Shown piece after piece: positions 46,591 through 59,835 of a stretch of DNA of 64,000 bases (its first letter is position 1; every line of letters begins with the position of its first letter). Made by a program: the position numbers and the translations under genes. Below the pieces are notes generated by a model. That model made no database searches, was not told the DNA's origin, and was given only the letters and a program-made list of their open reading frames with translations. This DNA is from Diphasiastrum complanatum (taxonomy: Eukaryota; Streptophyta; Lycopodiopsida; Lycopodiales; Lycopodiaceae), in contig CM055097.1 of NCBI GenBank assembly GCA_029204225.1, forward strand, positions 7,519,676 through 7,583,675. Reading direction: 5' to 3'.

Positions 46591-47220
46591 AAAATGCCAT
46601 GAATAATGGAATACATATGGTGAAGCTCCTCCTTATTGAATGTCCAAGGTGCTTTTGGAGCATGATATTCACCATCCTTTATCCAATATTCTTTTTTGGT
46701 GTTTGATTCTTTTAGATCGTGGCTTGCAACAATGGTATCTTTTTCACAAATCAAGTGCTTCCATATAGATTCACCCACATTTTTGAATATGTGCATGGGA
46801 TCAAGTAGGTGATTAATCAAAAGATTGTTCCAATAATCCAAACGACGAAATATAAATAACCTTTTCATACCATCAATTGGGTTTTCTTGAGACTCCTTCC
46901 AAAGTCTTCGCCAAATTTCCATAACATCCTCTTTAGAGGTATTTCTTTTTTAATTCTTCCTCCAAAAACTCTTCTATGAATGTTTTTGAATGGATGGTCT
47001 TCATGCAAGTATTTATGATGATTTGAACAACTTTTTTGAGACTATGAGAATATCTTGCCACAAGATTTGGCTCGCAATCTCTATTCATCCTGCAACACGA
47101 GGTACTCAAGCTAGATATATTATCGTAGCGATTGACTATATTTAGTTCGTGTAGCTGATGCAAAACTACTGCTAAGTTTTTATATGAAAACATCAGATTG
47201 TCAGTAATCGTGGAACACAT
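46591..47220 (-). pseudogene. CACTA (En/Spm) TNP2-type transposase fragment
   Basis: Minus strand frame 46922-46591 has GMKRLFIFRRLDYWNNLLIN, HLLDPMHIFKNVGESIWKHL, SHDLKESNTKKEYW and APWTFNKEELHHMYSIIHGI. These match, in order, the TNP2 block with PYW...H.LD.MHIEKN, LDLK..GIR.EL, and the TLSKEEK..F region. The upstream frame 47220-46933 is probably more N-terminal sequence in another frame. It ends in mid-domain at the gypsy junction. TNP2 cuts CACTA element ends; this copy is broken. Confidence 0.75.
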
Positions 47221-48155
47221 TTTGTCAATGAAACGATCAAGTGTCTATTGGAGGAATTTTTTTGTTATTCATCGGTCTGTTATGTTACTGAAATTTTGCA
47301 CCAACTACATCCATCTGCTCCACAATTGTGGCATGAGGAGGAAACCGGAGAGGTAACATGTGAAAAAACTTAAGGGATGGGAAAGGTCCATAGGTTAACA
47401 CCCTTCCAACGAGAAAAAAATTTCCATATTCATGCTTTATAATTTTGGATTAATGGTTAGGAATAAGAGAAAAAAGAGATGACCTTGGCTAAAAAGCACC
47501 AACGACATAATAGAAGTAGACACATGTCCACAAGTTCACATGATGTTGAGCATTGCCCAAGCAATGCACTATAGAGTGGACGCATAGCACACTACAAAAA
47601 GCATCAAAGGAGGTACATCAAACGCACATTAATAGTTTTGTCTAAAGCATCGAAGTTGTTTAAATGTGATGCTTTTCACAAGATAGAAGGTTTGAATATT
47701 TCATTATTGGCATTACATGTTGGTCATCTCTTTGAAACTCTTCAAAATTGTTCAGTTACTTATTATTTTAATATGGGAAGCATGCTTTTTGATGAAATGC
47801 TCACATTGAATTTCCAAAACATTTCAAGAAATTTTTTTTTTTGCACAAAGTTTGAGAATAAGTTTTTTATGTTTTCCACAATCTTAGAAAATCACATTTC
47901 ACTTTTGATAATGTAGGACAAAATTGTCAAGAAAATTAAGTTATGAAATACCGACATATCATTTTCAAAGTTTGGAATGAGATTTTGAGGCTTCCTTTTT
48001 TTCGTAATTATTCATAGGCATATTGTTAAAGCATAGTTTGCTTTAAATAAATTTCTAGTTTTCTTCTTTGGTCTTGCTTTTGCTCATTGATTGTTAGTAT
48101 TTAGTATTTTGTGTATGCGTACTACAAAAACACTAATTTTGTCAAATCATACGTC
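47221..48155. other. Spacer with a possible CACTA terminus
   Basis: CACTACAAAAAG at 47591 is identical in form to the outer end of CACTA elements and is followed by GCATCAAAGG and GCATCGAAG words that could be subterminal repeats. No opposite end (…TTTTGTAGTG) was found nearby, so it is only a candidate. The plus frame 47638-47916 is unassigned. Confidence 0.35.
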
Positions 48156-48489
48156 GTTACGATACGCAAACAATACCCTAGAATATTTATTCGGGCCCTA
48201 ATAAACTAGCACAAGACATTTCATCTGTGTAATCATCTTTTGGTTTTATCGAACCTCCATCTGAGGCCTTCGGCCCTATATACTGCACTAAGACATGTAA
48301 TCTCTGAAGGGAAGGTGTACATCTCTCTCATATTCTTGGAGGACGTGCGAGCAGTTGGATCTTGAAGAAGGTAAAATTGCTTCTTGCATGTGGAGTGATT
48401 GTATTGCAATTGATTTTAGGACTTTGAAGCTAGCAAAGTTGTTTGTATCTTATTTGTACCTTATCCAATCAATCAAACCTAGGAATCTA

Positions 48490-48560
<71 letters not shown>

Positions 48561-48955
48561 AATTCATACACTATCTATACATTATTATCTTTGCACTATC
48601 TACTTTACACTCTTGTTGTCTGGTGTTACGATACGCAGACAATACCCTAGAATATTGATTCGGACCCTAATGAACTAGCACAAGACAATAATCATCTTCT
48701 GGTTGTATCGAACCTCCATCAAAGGCCTTCGGCCCTATATATTGTGCTAAGACATGTAATCTTTTTGAGGGGAAGGTGTACATCTCTCTCATATTCTTGG
48801 AGGACGTGCAAGCAGTTGGATCTTGAAGAAGGTAAAATTGCTTCTTGCATGTGGAGTAATTGTATTGCAATTGATTTTAGAACTTTGAAGCTAGCAAAGT
48901 TGTCTGTATCTTATTTATACCTTATCCAATCACTGAAACCTGGGTATCTACTTCA
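48156..48955 (+). repeat. Direct duplication of about 330 bp around a CT tract
   Basis: Copies at 48156-48490 and 48625-48955 start GTTACGATACGCA and share long exact runs such as CATATTCTTGGAGGACGTGC and TTGATTTTAG.ACTTTGAAGC, at roughly 90% identity. Between them lie a CT tract (48493-48557) and about 65 bp. They may be LTR remnants of a very short element or a tandem duplication. Frames here are not genes. Confidence 0.7.
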
Positions 48956-50560
48956 ATTTATCTTGATGTCCATCACAATGGACTATACGGGTAAAGTTGT
49001 TGACTGCCACTGGAAATGTGTAACATCTAAGAGCTTAGCTCGTGCATTTCCAAGTTGTATATATTGTATATAACGAGCACTAATTGCTTGACACGTATGC
49101 AAAAAAAAAATTATCTTGTTTTGTTCAATATATTTGTTAATGATGTAAAGTGTATTATTAGATATAGGAGGATACGAATTTTAACCAGTTAGTCAAGTTT
49201 ATATTGCTATTCCAAAAAAGTCACTTTCTGCCAATAAAGCCCTTGAAAATTAAAGACATTATAAAGTTCTTCATATCCAGAAAGTCCATTGGCTTTTGGC
49301 ATAAAGCTTTATGCTGCTTGAATTTAATGCAAGAGTACAAAAAAGGAAGATTATGGATAATAAATCCTACCTAATAAGCATAAATAAATCCCAAGGCATT
49401 TGCATTCCATGGTACAAGTTCAATAAATATGGACTACCACCTAACCTAGAATAGATGTATGAGATGTTCAAAACAGCATGCAATGAGCATGATGATGTAA
49501 ATGGCATATCAATCACAAAATTGAGAATTCATGAGGGTGTGAATGGAAAGATATGGGATTTAAAATTCTGCATTATGTTTGGTTGGAAACAATGGTATTG
49601 CTTATTCTAGACATGTTTTCTATCATTGTAAAATGTAGAATGTGCACCGTGTCAGAAGTAAAATGCTGTAAGGGCACATGAATTGCTGAAGAAAATGAAG
49701 CACATCTACAATGCTATGAACTTCGCACATGATCGTCATCACCATTTGAAAAAAATTGATGCAAAGGTGATGCCACACGCACAATGCCATGACGTCACAT
49801 GGTTGTGATTATCATATGGAGAAAATTGATGCAAAGCATAGTGCCTGTGTACCAATCTGACTACTTTCATCTTTAAAGTGTTGTTGAGCACTCATATTGC
49901 ACCACTAAAGGATATCTTACATACCATTACGAGATTAAAATAAAAATAGTATGCATAACCCAGTTCACTCCATGCTCTCGACCTTAACAGTAACACTGCC
50001 TGATGGCCAACAAGATGTTAGCCTGTGGCACACCTCATAATTGAATTCCTTGAGCAAAGTAAACATGCATCATATAGAGTGATATGGGCTTTGCTAGTAC
50101 CACAATATAGAAGACATTAACAAATTACTTAATAATAACACAGCTTGAACAAGCAAGATATATGGAAACCATAGCCTTGGGCTTGTATTGCAATCAAATC
50201 TCAATTAGCCAACATACAAGCACATTCTTATCTGCTATGTTTCTATGTCTACATTCTTATGTCTACATTCTTGACCTGCATCAATCGTATTTACTATACA
50301 GGGAAATTACTTCAAATGCTAAGCTACAAGAAGTCAAACTCCTGAATAAACTAAACATGTCAAAAAAGCACTCAAGTCTCTCTTTAATGTATCAATATTC
50401 TCAAACATATAATGTCAGCAATTAAAAGCTAGTAAAAAATAACCGTAGCTCCTCTCTTCTAAATTAATTTCAACAGTGCTTGCAGTCGAGTTTGCTCAAA
50501 CCTCAATCTTCAGGATTAATGCAGCACCCTTCACACAATGTCAAGCATTTATTGTTAACA
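48956..50560. other. AT-rich intergenic region downstream of the RBP gene
   Basis: No gene recognised. 49735-49850 holds two diverged copies of a GAAAAAATTGATGCAAAG unit. The last few hundred bases before 50560 are probably the 3' untranslated region of the minus-strand RBP gene. Confidence 0.4.
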
Positions 50561-51085
50561 CTAACTGGCCTGCTGTGGATAAGTCCCATAACCTTGATAA
50601 TTTCCATAACCGTATGATCCACCATCCTGAGGAGCAGCGTACCCATAGCCATCATAACCTTGCCCTTGAGTTGGTCCTTGTCCTTGGCCATATCCATAAA
50701 AGCTACCACCATTCCATTGGTTTGCATCTTGCTGAGGTTGCCCCCAGCCAGATGCAGATTGCCTCTGCATGTCAAATCAGAATAAAATGACTAGGTGCAT
50801 CGACTTGAATATTTGTGCCAAATAAATGTTAAAAACAGCAGAGATCTGATTGACCTCAGGCTTTCATGTTAACTATAGCAGACTTCACTTTAGAAGGTGG
50901 CAAAAGAATAACTTAAATCTGAACTTTCACAAATGTAGCTTGAAACATGACTGAACATAGTAACAATGAATCGCAATTCAAAGCCCTCCAAAACAGTACA
51001 AATTTATTCGCAATTAAAATGAAATCTGCAAGAAACACCTTTTTCTCAAAAACAAATGAGTTTTTCAGTATTTTACCTGAGATTT

Positions 51086-51118
<33 letters not shown>

Positions 51119-54100
51119 GGGCTAGGATCTTCTTTTAATGTTGGAAGTAGGATAATTCTAATCACCAAATACATCTGATTCATTCAATTTAAACAACAGT
51201 TCGAATCAACTTGTGACTATGTGAAGGAAAGAAAACGGAGCCAATTAGTGGTTTTGCGGTTTCGCACATATCAAACATCAACAATTGAACTGTTTTTCCC
51301 AAAAACTACACATCATTGCAAACGGTCACACATCTGACACTCATACCTTGAGTTTGCAGCAAACTTCATCTAACAAAGGATTACTTGCTAGTTAATGAAA
51401 AGGACAATAATTATACATCATTGCAAATGGTTACATGTCAAACATTCATCACCTGCTTGTTTATGGGACTTCTACCCCAAGATAACCGTATGGTTTGCTG
51501 GCCGATGGTAGTTCCATGAAGCTTTTGTAATGCATCTTCTGCACTAGCTCTGCATGCAGCAATGCTCCAAAGTTGAGTTGCTCGTATATTGTTTCTAAGC
51601 TTTACCTTATGACATCACTGACTTCTCTATATAAATTTGTGAAATTGATACATTCTAATTTCAGACATAGATATGTCAAGTTGAACTGGCTTCACTTCAA
51701 TGAAGATTCATATATATTTAAATGGATTCAAATCTATTTTAGCATTTTATGTCCCTTTGCAAAACAATCAGAAGAAGCTTGACAGTTTTCAAAATTTTGA
51801 ATATAACATGAGGAAAATTAGATTCTTTATGAAAAAAAAGGTTTTTTCTGAAAATTTAATCTTAATTGGTTTGGAGTTCTCCAATTTGCAATTTGTTGTT
51901 ACGATGATGTTTGTTGTAAATGAACTATCTGGATGTTTGTTTCATTTGAATGTCTGTGTGTTTATAGAGTTTCAAAATGTTGTACACTTGTTTACATTAT
52001 CTTTGGCTCTATAATTGCCAAGAGTTTCAAGTTAGAGTGTAAAAAGTTAAAGCATCTAAGTCAAAACTAAAAAATAAAATTCAATAAACAAAACATCTTA
52101 GCCAAACAGCATTGCTTATGTCTCATCAGTACCCAAGCATAAGTTGCTAACTAGGTTTCGAAAGAATCCAGATTCTCTTGGGTAGACCCAATGTTGACTG
52201 CGAAGCAAAAGACAATCAGCAAGAAGAAAGAAAAAATAATAATCATGATAATAATTCAAATAAAATGAGATTCAAAATTCATAATTTATAAATTTATAAA
52301 TCTTATAAAAAATATACAATAAAATAAAGAATAAGGATCATAATATGTATACGAGTTATCGAAACAAAGACAAAATACTAGAAACTTGACATATGGCTAT
52401 AATGAAGATCCAAATAGATTGAAACCAAAATTTTGATTAGTGTTCATAACTTCATACCTGTTTGAAAACTGAACAAATCCACATCCTTTCCCAATGGGAA
52501 TCTTCACATAGACAATTTCTCCAAATGGAGAAAAAGCTTGCCTCAAGTCTTCATCCGTGATACTTTGGCCTAAACCTCCAACAAATACCTGTCATTCGAA
52601 ATATATAGTCATCGCTAATGTTGCAAAACCACCATGGAACTTTTTTTTGAAGTACATTGTGCTTTAGGAAAATTGTATCAAAATGTAAGCATCTTGTTGG
52701 GAGTTCTTAATCAAAAAAACTATAGGTTTAGCAAATCGTTAGGTCATGACAACCTGTGAGCATCACATTTGTGAAATATTCTTTAATAAGCAAGCGATTG
52801 TTAAATCAACAGTCTCTTCTAATACTGTTACATGCATCAAGTATTGATGTGTCCTGGTGTATTTCCTTACTAAACAAAAACAACCCAAGCAAAGCAGCAA
52901 CCTGCTTTGTCACTGCACAAAGCGTGACCATCCACATCAGAAAAACATAGCTGCTGCTTGAAGAGGTGAAACTGTATTGAAGAATTAAAATACCAATTAA
53001 ACAAGGTACAATTTCACTTGAACAAAGGGGAGACATGTTAAGTATCTTGTGATGTGAGAAAGGTAGATGAATCATTTATCTCTCATGCACATACACCAAT
53101 TACATGATTCTAGAAACTTGCAGTTGGAAGAGAAGCGTAAAATAATTCAGTTGGTGCACTAAATTCAGGATTCCACACAATAATGTGTCAGTTGCTAGTT
53201 TATAAAGAGCAAGAAAAACTACGATAACGTGAAACTTTACTAAGCAGGCGCTGAAGCCTGAGATTACAGCACAGTTCAAGGTTTTGTGATTCATAACACT
53301 CATTCAGAACTATGGCAAGATACTCACAGTGGTATTATTTGGATCATTGTCAGATGAAAAGCTTTGAGATGCTGGAGCACCATATGTCGATCCTTGATAT
53401 GAAGCTGCAGTTACAAACAGATGATTAAGCTTAATAAATAGAACACTATCATTCGCTGAAGACTACATTGTCAAGAACTCCACTATCTGAGAATGAAGTT
53501 AACATGTAAGGACACCTGATAACAAGTTTATGGAAAAGTTTTATGGAATCATACGGCCTCAATCTGGTGGTGAGAAGCCGAAATTAGAATGAACATTGCT
53601 ATGAGTAAAGCAGCCGCATTCAGTATATAGAGAAAAGCATCCAACAAAAAAGGAGATGAACCACTGAAGCTCAGAAAATGAAAGAGAAAAAGGAACTAAA
53701 GTGCTTACCCTTTCCCCTCAAGATCAGATGGTCATATTACAATGAAACTAGAGGGTGGCAACCAACTCTAAACCAAACTAGAACAACGAAATGTCGATAT
53801 ATCCAATTTAGCAATAAACGTCAGCAAAGAAGATTGTGGCAGTTTCCAAAAACCACCAGAAGCCTTGCACAACATGCGTAAACTGCACTGAAACACTGAC
53901 CTAAATCAGAAGTCTACACAAGATGCTTCCAACTGAATAGTTTGTTGTAGGGTCCGTTTGTGTAGAAAGCCTCTTGCCTTCCTGCTTTGAGACACAATAA
54001 GACTGATGAGCTTTAAGCAAACTGTCATCAATCCTGTGCACTGATCTCATGACTCTTACAGCGTTTCCAGTAGTCAAATCTACGGAAGGATAATGAAAGC

Positions 54101-56179
54101 AGGACTTGCTGAATGAAGGACGAATTAAAGCAGGAACTGCTCAAGTGAAGGGAATACAAAGTAAAAACTACTGAGCTGAAGGAATCAAAGTAAATACACG
54201 AATAAGCACGTCAGTGCAAAAATGCAAAGACTGCAACTGAAATGGACACATACTTTCCCAACTGGTACATCTAGAAAAGGTTGAATGGTGCCAAGTATAG
54301 CTATCTCCAAATTAGAACTGAAATGGGCTGGCTAACTATCGCCTCTACAATGAGAACTGGAACACTACTTCTCCTTTAAAAAGGTACTAACCGGAAAAAA
54401 TACGAATTTAGAGCTTGCAAACATCTCTATGAAGTTCGTGAAGGTTTTGGGTTGCAAATGTATGTAACTAATTCAATTGACGCCCTGTGGATTTTCTTAC
54501 ATAAATAGCACATTGCTTCACACTGGATATTTAAACTGTCAAATACTTTTTTTCTTGAATCCTCCTCAACAAAGATACGTAAGTTCCTAAACCTGCTCGA
54601 CTCTTAGCTATCCACTTTCATACCAATTGACAAAATCACATGTATCTAAGACTCTTCTGTCTGATTTTTAGTTGCCTACAATCTTGATTCAAACAGCTTC
54701 AAATTGCTACAAATCGATCTCAATTCGAGTTGGAAGTTTTAACTACATGATTTTCAAACAAATATTGATTGCTTCCATTTATACTTCAAATTGTTTTTCT
54801 TTTAAATTTTCTTTATTTCCGTTTGGAGAAAGTCGATTCGAATATTACAGAAATCGATTCGCGTCAGACACCTGATGGCTGGATCCTGAAACATCGAACA
54901 TCACAATTATACTACCACTAACTGACATTAAACCGGCATAGCCTATAGTAAATAGACGAGCAAAATATCTCAAGTTGTAATTACGTAGAATGCCATGAGA
55001 CGGGCCAATACCTTTGGCATTGAACTGCTGTGCAGGCGCAAGGAACTTTTTCGGGGTTGCTGTGCTGATGCGCATAGGCCGGCTAGAACAGTAAACCCCA
55101 TTCATCTCAGTCATGGCACGAGTCCTTTCGAGCTCATCGCCAAACCTTACAAATCCATAACCTTTGGTGCGTCCCGTTAGGGCATCTATCACTACTTTTG
55201 CACCTTTTACCGACGGGTAACGACTCCGGAAGGTTTCTAGCAATAACTGATCGGTTACATCGGGTGCAAGATCTCCAACAAAGATGGAATGATCATTGCC
55301 CGGTTCAGGCCTTCTCTCACCAATCCCGAAAGTAGCCCAGTTCAACCGGAAGGGCTGCTCTGTCTGAGGCATCTGGCTGCCATTGTAACTTTGCAGGATT
55401 TTTTCAGCAGTTCCGTGGGTCGCAAACTCAATAAACCCATACCCTTCTGAATGTCCTGTCTGCTTGTTGCGAATCACCTTTACCGACGCTACCTGGCTCA
55501 TCAAAACACACAAGATCAAAAAAACGCCGACTAACCTTGCACCCACGGGGATGGCTTTGAGTACCCCTCTTGAGCACATAGTGATACATAACTACAATAA
55601 AACAGTAAGCTTCACGTTTCTGTTAACCTATTCAACAAACAAGTCATTTTCCAACCAATCGCCCTCAAATAAGGCCTTGTTGGTGTACCCCTTCCAACAC
55701 ATATCATGAAGCATCATTAGAAAAAGATTCACGGCACAGCATCAATATCCATTGTGGAGGAAAACGGCGTAATATGGTAGGTGACCTACCTCGCCGGTAT
55801 AGCCGAAACAGTTGAGCAAGTAGCTTTCATCCATCCAATACTGCAGGTCCCCAACCCAAAGGCTCTTTATCTCCTCCTGCGAAGTCGGCTGCTGCTGCTG
55901 CTGCGAGTAATAGCCCTGCTGAGGCTGCATCAGCGGCTGCTGCTGCTGCGGCTGCGGCTGCATATAAGCCTGTGGCTGCATAACCTGCTGATGGGGTTGC
56001 ATAACCTGCTGCGGCGGCATGGCCTGCATCACTGGCTGGGCTTGAATGAACTGGGGAGGCATCATACCCTGCGCCTGCGCCTGCTGCTGCTGCTGCTGCT
56101 GCTGCATCATCATCCACTGCGCCTGAGGATCTGCAGCAGGAGGAGGGGGAAGGGGGCCAACTCCTGCTGGATTCTGCAT
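50561..56179 (-). CDS. RBP47: RBP45/47-type RNA-binding protein with three RRMs
   Basis: Six exons on the minus strand: 56179-55790, 55492-55012, 53404-53328, 52588-52458, 51549-51453 and 50764-50561. All introns are GT-AG and all phases agree, giving 459 residues, close to the family's usual length. The N-terminus (1-100) is Gln/Pro/Met-rich with an 8-Gln run, as in RBP47 proteins. RRM1 (about 106-183) has LWVGDL and GYGFIEF; RRM2 (about 199-278) has IFVGDLA and GYGFVRF; RRM3 (about 317-390) has VFVGGLG and GCGFVQF. The C-terminus is Gly/Tyr/Gln-rich (YGYGQGQGPTQGQGYDGYGY), a low-complexity tail. RBP45/47 proteins bind U-rich or poly(A) mRNA, are mainly nuclear and can enter stress granules. 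No stop or frameshift was seen. RBP45 versus RBP47 rests on the long Gln-rich N-terminus. Intron 2 (1.6 kb) is the longest. Confidence 0.93.
51087..51117. repeat. Run of 31 G in RBP intron 5
   Basis: An uninterrupted G run on the plus strand, so the pre-mRNA would carry a C run. It lies between exons 6 and 5. Exact length is likely to be unstable or uncertain. Confidence 0.8.
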
Positions 56180-56760
56180 ACTGTTTCTTCTTCTTCTTCT
56201 TCTACTCTTGCTTGTGGGCTTGCGCTAAACAGATCAAAGGGCTGATCAGCAAAACAGCCTTTGCATCCGCCTCTCCTCAGATATGTTGCTGCTCGCAACT
56301 GACAGGTCGATCTATGGCGATGGATCGCAAAAGGAGATGGCGCGATCCTCTAAACCCTAACCCTTGCTTTTCTCTCTCTTTTCTTTGGAGAAAATGGGCA
56401 AAATGGAAGCAGATAAAAAGGGGGAGAAGGAATGAGTGGGGATTTGGTTGGACGGATGAGATTCATTCCTCATCCTCCACGTGGTCATCATCCGTCCATT
56501 CTCTTGTCACTCATTGTTTTCGAAGGCACATGGCGGCCAAGGCCTATGCTGCACCATCCAAAGGTTGAGGAAGGTTGATGGGATGCCCGTGGTTGGGTTC
56601 GAGCACAGGCGAGCATGGTTGTCAAGGGCGGTGCAAAGGTTGCGATACATGCTCGTGGATGCTTGAGCTTAGGCAACAGTGGTTGTCGTGCACCCATGGG
56701 CGTGGGATGTGCTTGGAGGGTGCGTGAGTCTTGAGCGCACACTAACCTTCCTACCCCATA
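56180..56760 (-). promoter_or_regulatory. 5' untranslated and promoter region of the RBP gene
   Basis: A TTC/GAA repeat (56184-56205) lies just upstream of the ATG, a common plant leader feature. AAACCCTAACCC at 56352-56363 is a telo-box, frequent in promoters of plant translation and RNA-metabolism genes. No clear TATA box was seen. Frames in this region are not genes. Confidence 0.5.
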
Positions 56761-57220
56761 CCCATCAACCTACAAAGGATAAAATGTGAAAGGCAAAAGG
56801 CAAACTTCGTATATCAAATAAGTACAATGAAAAGTAAAAGTTACTCGAAAGGTACTACCTAGTGTAAGTCACCAGCCAAAACTAGTGTTGGTGATCGGTA
56901 ATCCAAGAAGCTATGAAGCAGTCGTTCTTGCAATAAGGCTTCGTCGAAGATTGAAAGTGCTTGGGAAAGCAACAGAAAAACGAGGATGATAAAAATATAC
57001 GATGATGGATAATTGTCTGTCACTACGACATTGGTGTTTCACAACAAGCTACACACACGGGTCATCATCAACAAGAGCATCATCTAAGGCCAATAGGCCA
57101 ATGAGGATCCAAAATCAATATTTATGTGATTTATCCTATCAATAATATTCTCGATCTCTCTTGCAACTCTTTTCCTTGAAACCAACTTATGTTCCTTCTT
57201 CTGCAAAAGTTGAAAATGTT

Positions 57221-57273
<53 letters not shown>

Positions 57274-57564
57274 ACGTGAATGAGTCTATTATGGGTGATT
57301 GGATATGGAAATCAAGATTAACTACATCTAATCAATTTATTTGGATTTTTTTTTAGAAGCAAGTGAGAGATTAACTTCATCTAATCATTCTATTTGGATT
57401 TTTTCTTTTAGAAGCAATTGAAAGATTAACTTCATCTAATTATTCTATTTGGATTTTTCCTTTTAGAAGCAAGTGAGAGATTAACTTCAAAGTATCGTGA
57501 CACTCATCTTATCGCTCAATATTTATTGGCCAAACTATACTTGAAGTGTCATAAGGATCAAAGA
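56761..57564. other. Spacer with CT tract and a short tandem repeat
   Basis: A CT microsatellite lies at about 57224-57271. From 57310 to 57490 three units of about 59 bp repeat TTTAGAAGCAA.TGA.AGATT, AACTTCATCTAAT and ATTTGGATTTTT. No gene. Confidence 0.65.
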
Positions 57565-58256
57565 TTAAAGCATTTCCAAAAAACACTTTAAAGAGTTTAT
57601 CTCTCGTACCCTTGGATTATCTGTGTGCACTCCATTGGCCCAAATATGATCGTTGACAATCCTCCTTGTCCGAATCCTAAGGCCTTTGCATTGTGTGCAT
57701 GTACATGGTATCCTCTCATCATATTCTGATTGAAACTGGTCCATAACATGTGACAAAAATTGACAAAATAGTCTTTGTACATTTAGTGCATTTGCAACCT
57801 TCATTTGTGATGTGTCTTGGAAAGAGCAATAATATACTATATCACAATCCTCAACCAAATCGGAGTACATCACTATTACAAATAAAAAAATTATGACATA
57901 AATCAATATACATACATGTGATGGATCAATAGGTGGTCTACGTCGACTGATGGAAGAGCTTGAAGATGAACCAGTCAATAGTTGTTCATTGTACTTTAGT
58001 CTTGCTTGCTCATTTTTTCTGTGATAGAGCTCAATTCTTTTTTCTCTCTCTAAATCACGTGGAGGTACGATAATTTTCCTAGAATGCATAATTCCAATCA
58101 AATGTCATTGTAAGAATAAATTTGCAAGAAAAATTATACACTCATATCCAAATAACAAATAAAGTGCAATTGATGTCAATATCAATACAATATATACCTG
58201 CTGTTGCGATCATGAAATGAGTCGCTATCTGATGATGATGACATCGTCGATGACAT
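57565..58256 (-). CDS. Small three-exon gene with Cys-rich motif, possibly CACTA-related
   Basis: Exons 58256-58198, 58078-57912 and 57815-57565 join in phase to 158 residues (stop included in the last exon). Donors read GTATAT and GTATAT; acceptors read TTCTAG and TTCCAAG, the last an unusual AAG. The N-terminus is Ser-rich (MSSTMSSSSDSDSF), followed by a charged helix (REKRIELYHRKNEQARLKYN) and a Ser run. The C-terminal part has DERIPCTCTQCKGLR then a His about 13 residues on (NDHIWANGV). This C.C..C...H pattern resembles the transposase-associated domain found at the N-terminus of CACTA proteins (IPCPCKKC...H....G), but is too weak to be sure. It could be a captured or short relic gene. 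Further upstream exons cannot be excluded. Confidence 0.4.
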
Positions 58257-59835
58257 ATACACACTGTAGCCAGCTACTCTATACCACATCATAAGTAATC
58301 ATTATGAGACCGTATGTACTAAACAAATGTATTAAAATTTGTTAAAGACATGCCAGCATCTGATCCATGTATATTCTAGTGCTTTATGAAAATCTAATAT
58401 TAAAGTAACATTGCTATCAAAAAAATTGCTTGGGTGGGGCAACACATGACGAGCAATCAAAATGAGGTTCATACTGACAAATGTTAGACATCAGTAGATA
58501 GTGCGCGCATGCCTATCTCAACTAATTTAAAGACCACATAGCAGTCAATGTTCGAAGCTTTTAGTTTGAACTCTTGTCCAAGATGAGTGGTGATCTCACT
58601 CAATCTTTCTTTCAAGATGGAATGATCAAAATCTAACAATTAGTCATATACTCAATTGATTCATTTTCCACTCAATCACTCATTTGATTAATTAATACTT
58701 GGCTTGAGTTAGTTAGGGATAAATCTCTTTGGATTGGCCTAGTGTGCCATGGTATCTCATGAAGAGCAATATGCATTCGCCCTTTCTATCTATGGTTGCT
58801 TTGTATGCAAGATGATGTTCCTCGAATTGAAAAGAAAAGACGAGCAATTGGACAATGTCAATCAATCATATACTAGCTAGCACACCATTGATCAACATCT
58901 TTATTACAATGCTAAATGATATTTCAACTAATTACTATGATTTCATATAGGTTATATAGGTCACACACCAACAATTAAAAAGATATATCATATAGGTCAC
59001 ATATCACTAAGGTTCTCAATATAACATAAATGCTTTTGATCATGAATCTAAATGACCCCATGCAACCATTTAAGAGGCCACATGACAAAAAAAAAAAGTT
59101 TATATTTGACCATATAATTATGTCATCAAATTATATCAAATCTATGACACCTAGATTATTAATAAACTAAATGTTTGATGACATCACCGATTTGACATAA
59201 TATTATGTCATAAAATCCTAAAAAACTTGTCAAATTACTTGTTTAATAACAATATGTACTATTTTTTATCTCATGATTTGTCTTGTATGTCAAATCTCAA
59301 GAAAAATAAAATTTATAACAATATAAAACTAGTTTTAACAATTAAATACTACCATAATGATCTTTGAATTGATTTTTTTATGTTTCATCATATTAAAAAT
59401 TATATTTTATGTAAGACTTAAATAACAAATCCTACAATAAAATATTCTCATAAAATCTAGAAAATCAAAATAAATGTGAATTTACCTTTACTATTGTATC
59501 TCCATTGTTTTGCAATCTTTGCTTTTCCTTTTGCATGCACTTGATCTTTTTCCTTTGCAATGAAAGTTCTTTTTTCATTTTTCATATACAAGCCTACATC
59601 ACAAACAAAAAAGATCTTAAAACTTATAATCACAAAACACATACTATTAACATCCATCAATGAACTAAAAACCCTAAACACTATCAATCACTCACATTCA
59701 TCCCATCTCATCCTCACCCCCATCTATACTCTCTTTTTCTCTCTCTCACACACAACTCAAAAAAGGAAGTCGACCTCTAGTCTAGGAGCGAACCACATTT
59801 TGGTTAGCGCCAAATGTTTTTTTTTTTGGTCAAAA
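58257..59835. other. AT-rich spacer without a recognised gene
   Basis: 58700-59480 is strongly AT-rich with TCATATAGGTCACA repeated near 58941 and 58990. 59457-59687 (minus) and 59560-59958 (plus) are open but low-complexity. No family signature. Confidence 0.4.

Noticed and set aside
47591-47602. CACTA element left terminus CACTACAAAAAG
   Set aside because: Kept only as a candidate; no opposite terminus or 3-bp duplication could be located.
55493-55579. Start of the RBP protein inside intron 1 (MCSRGVLKAIPVG...)
   Set aside because: The frame reads intron sequence up to the acceptor at 55493; joining exon 1 to exon 2 restores a normal RRM1.
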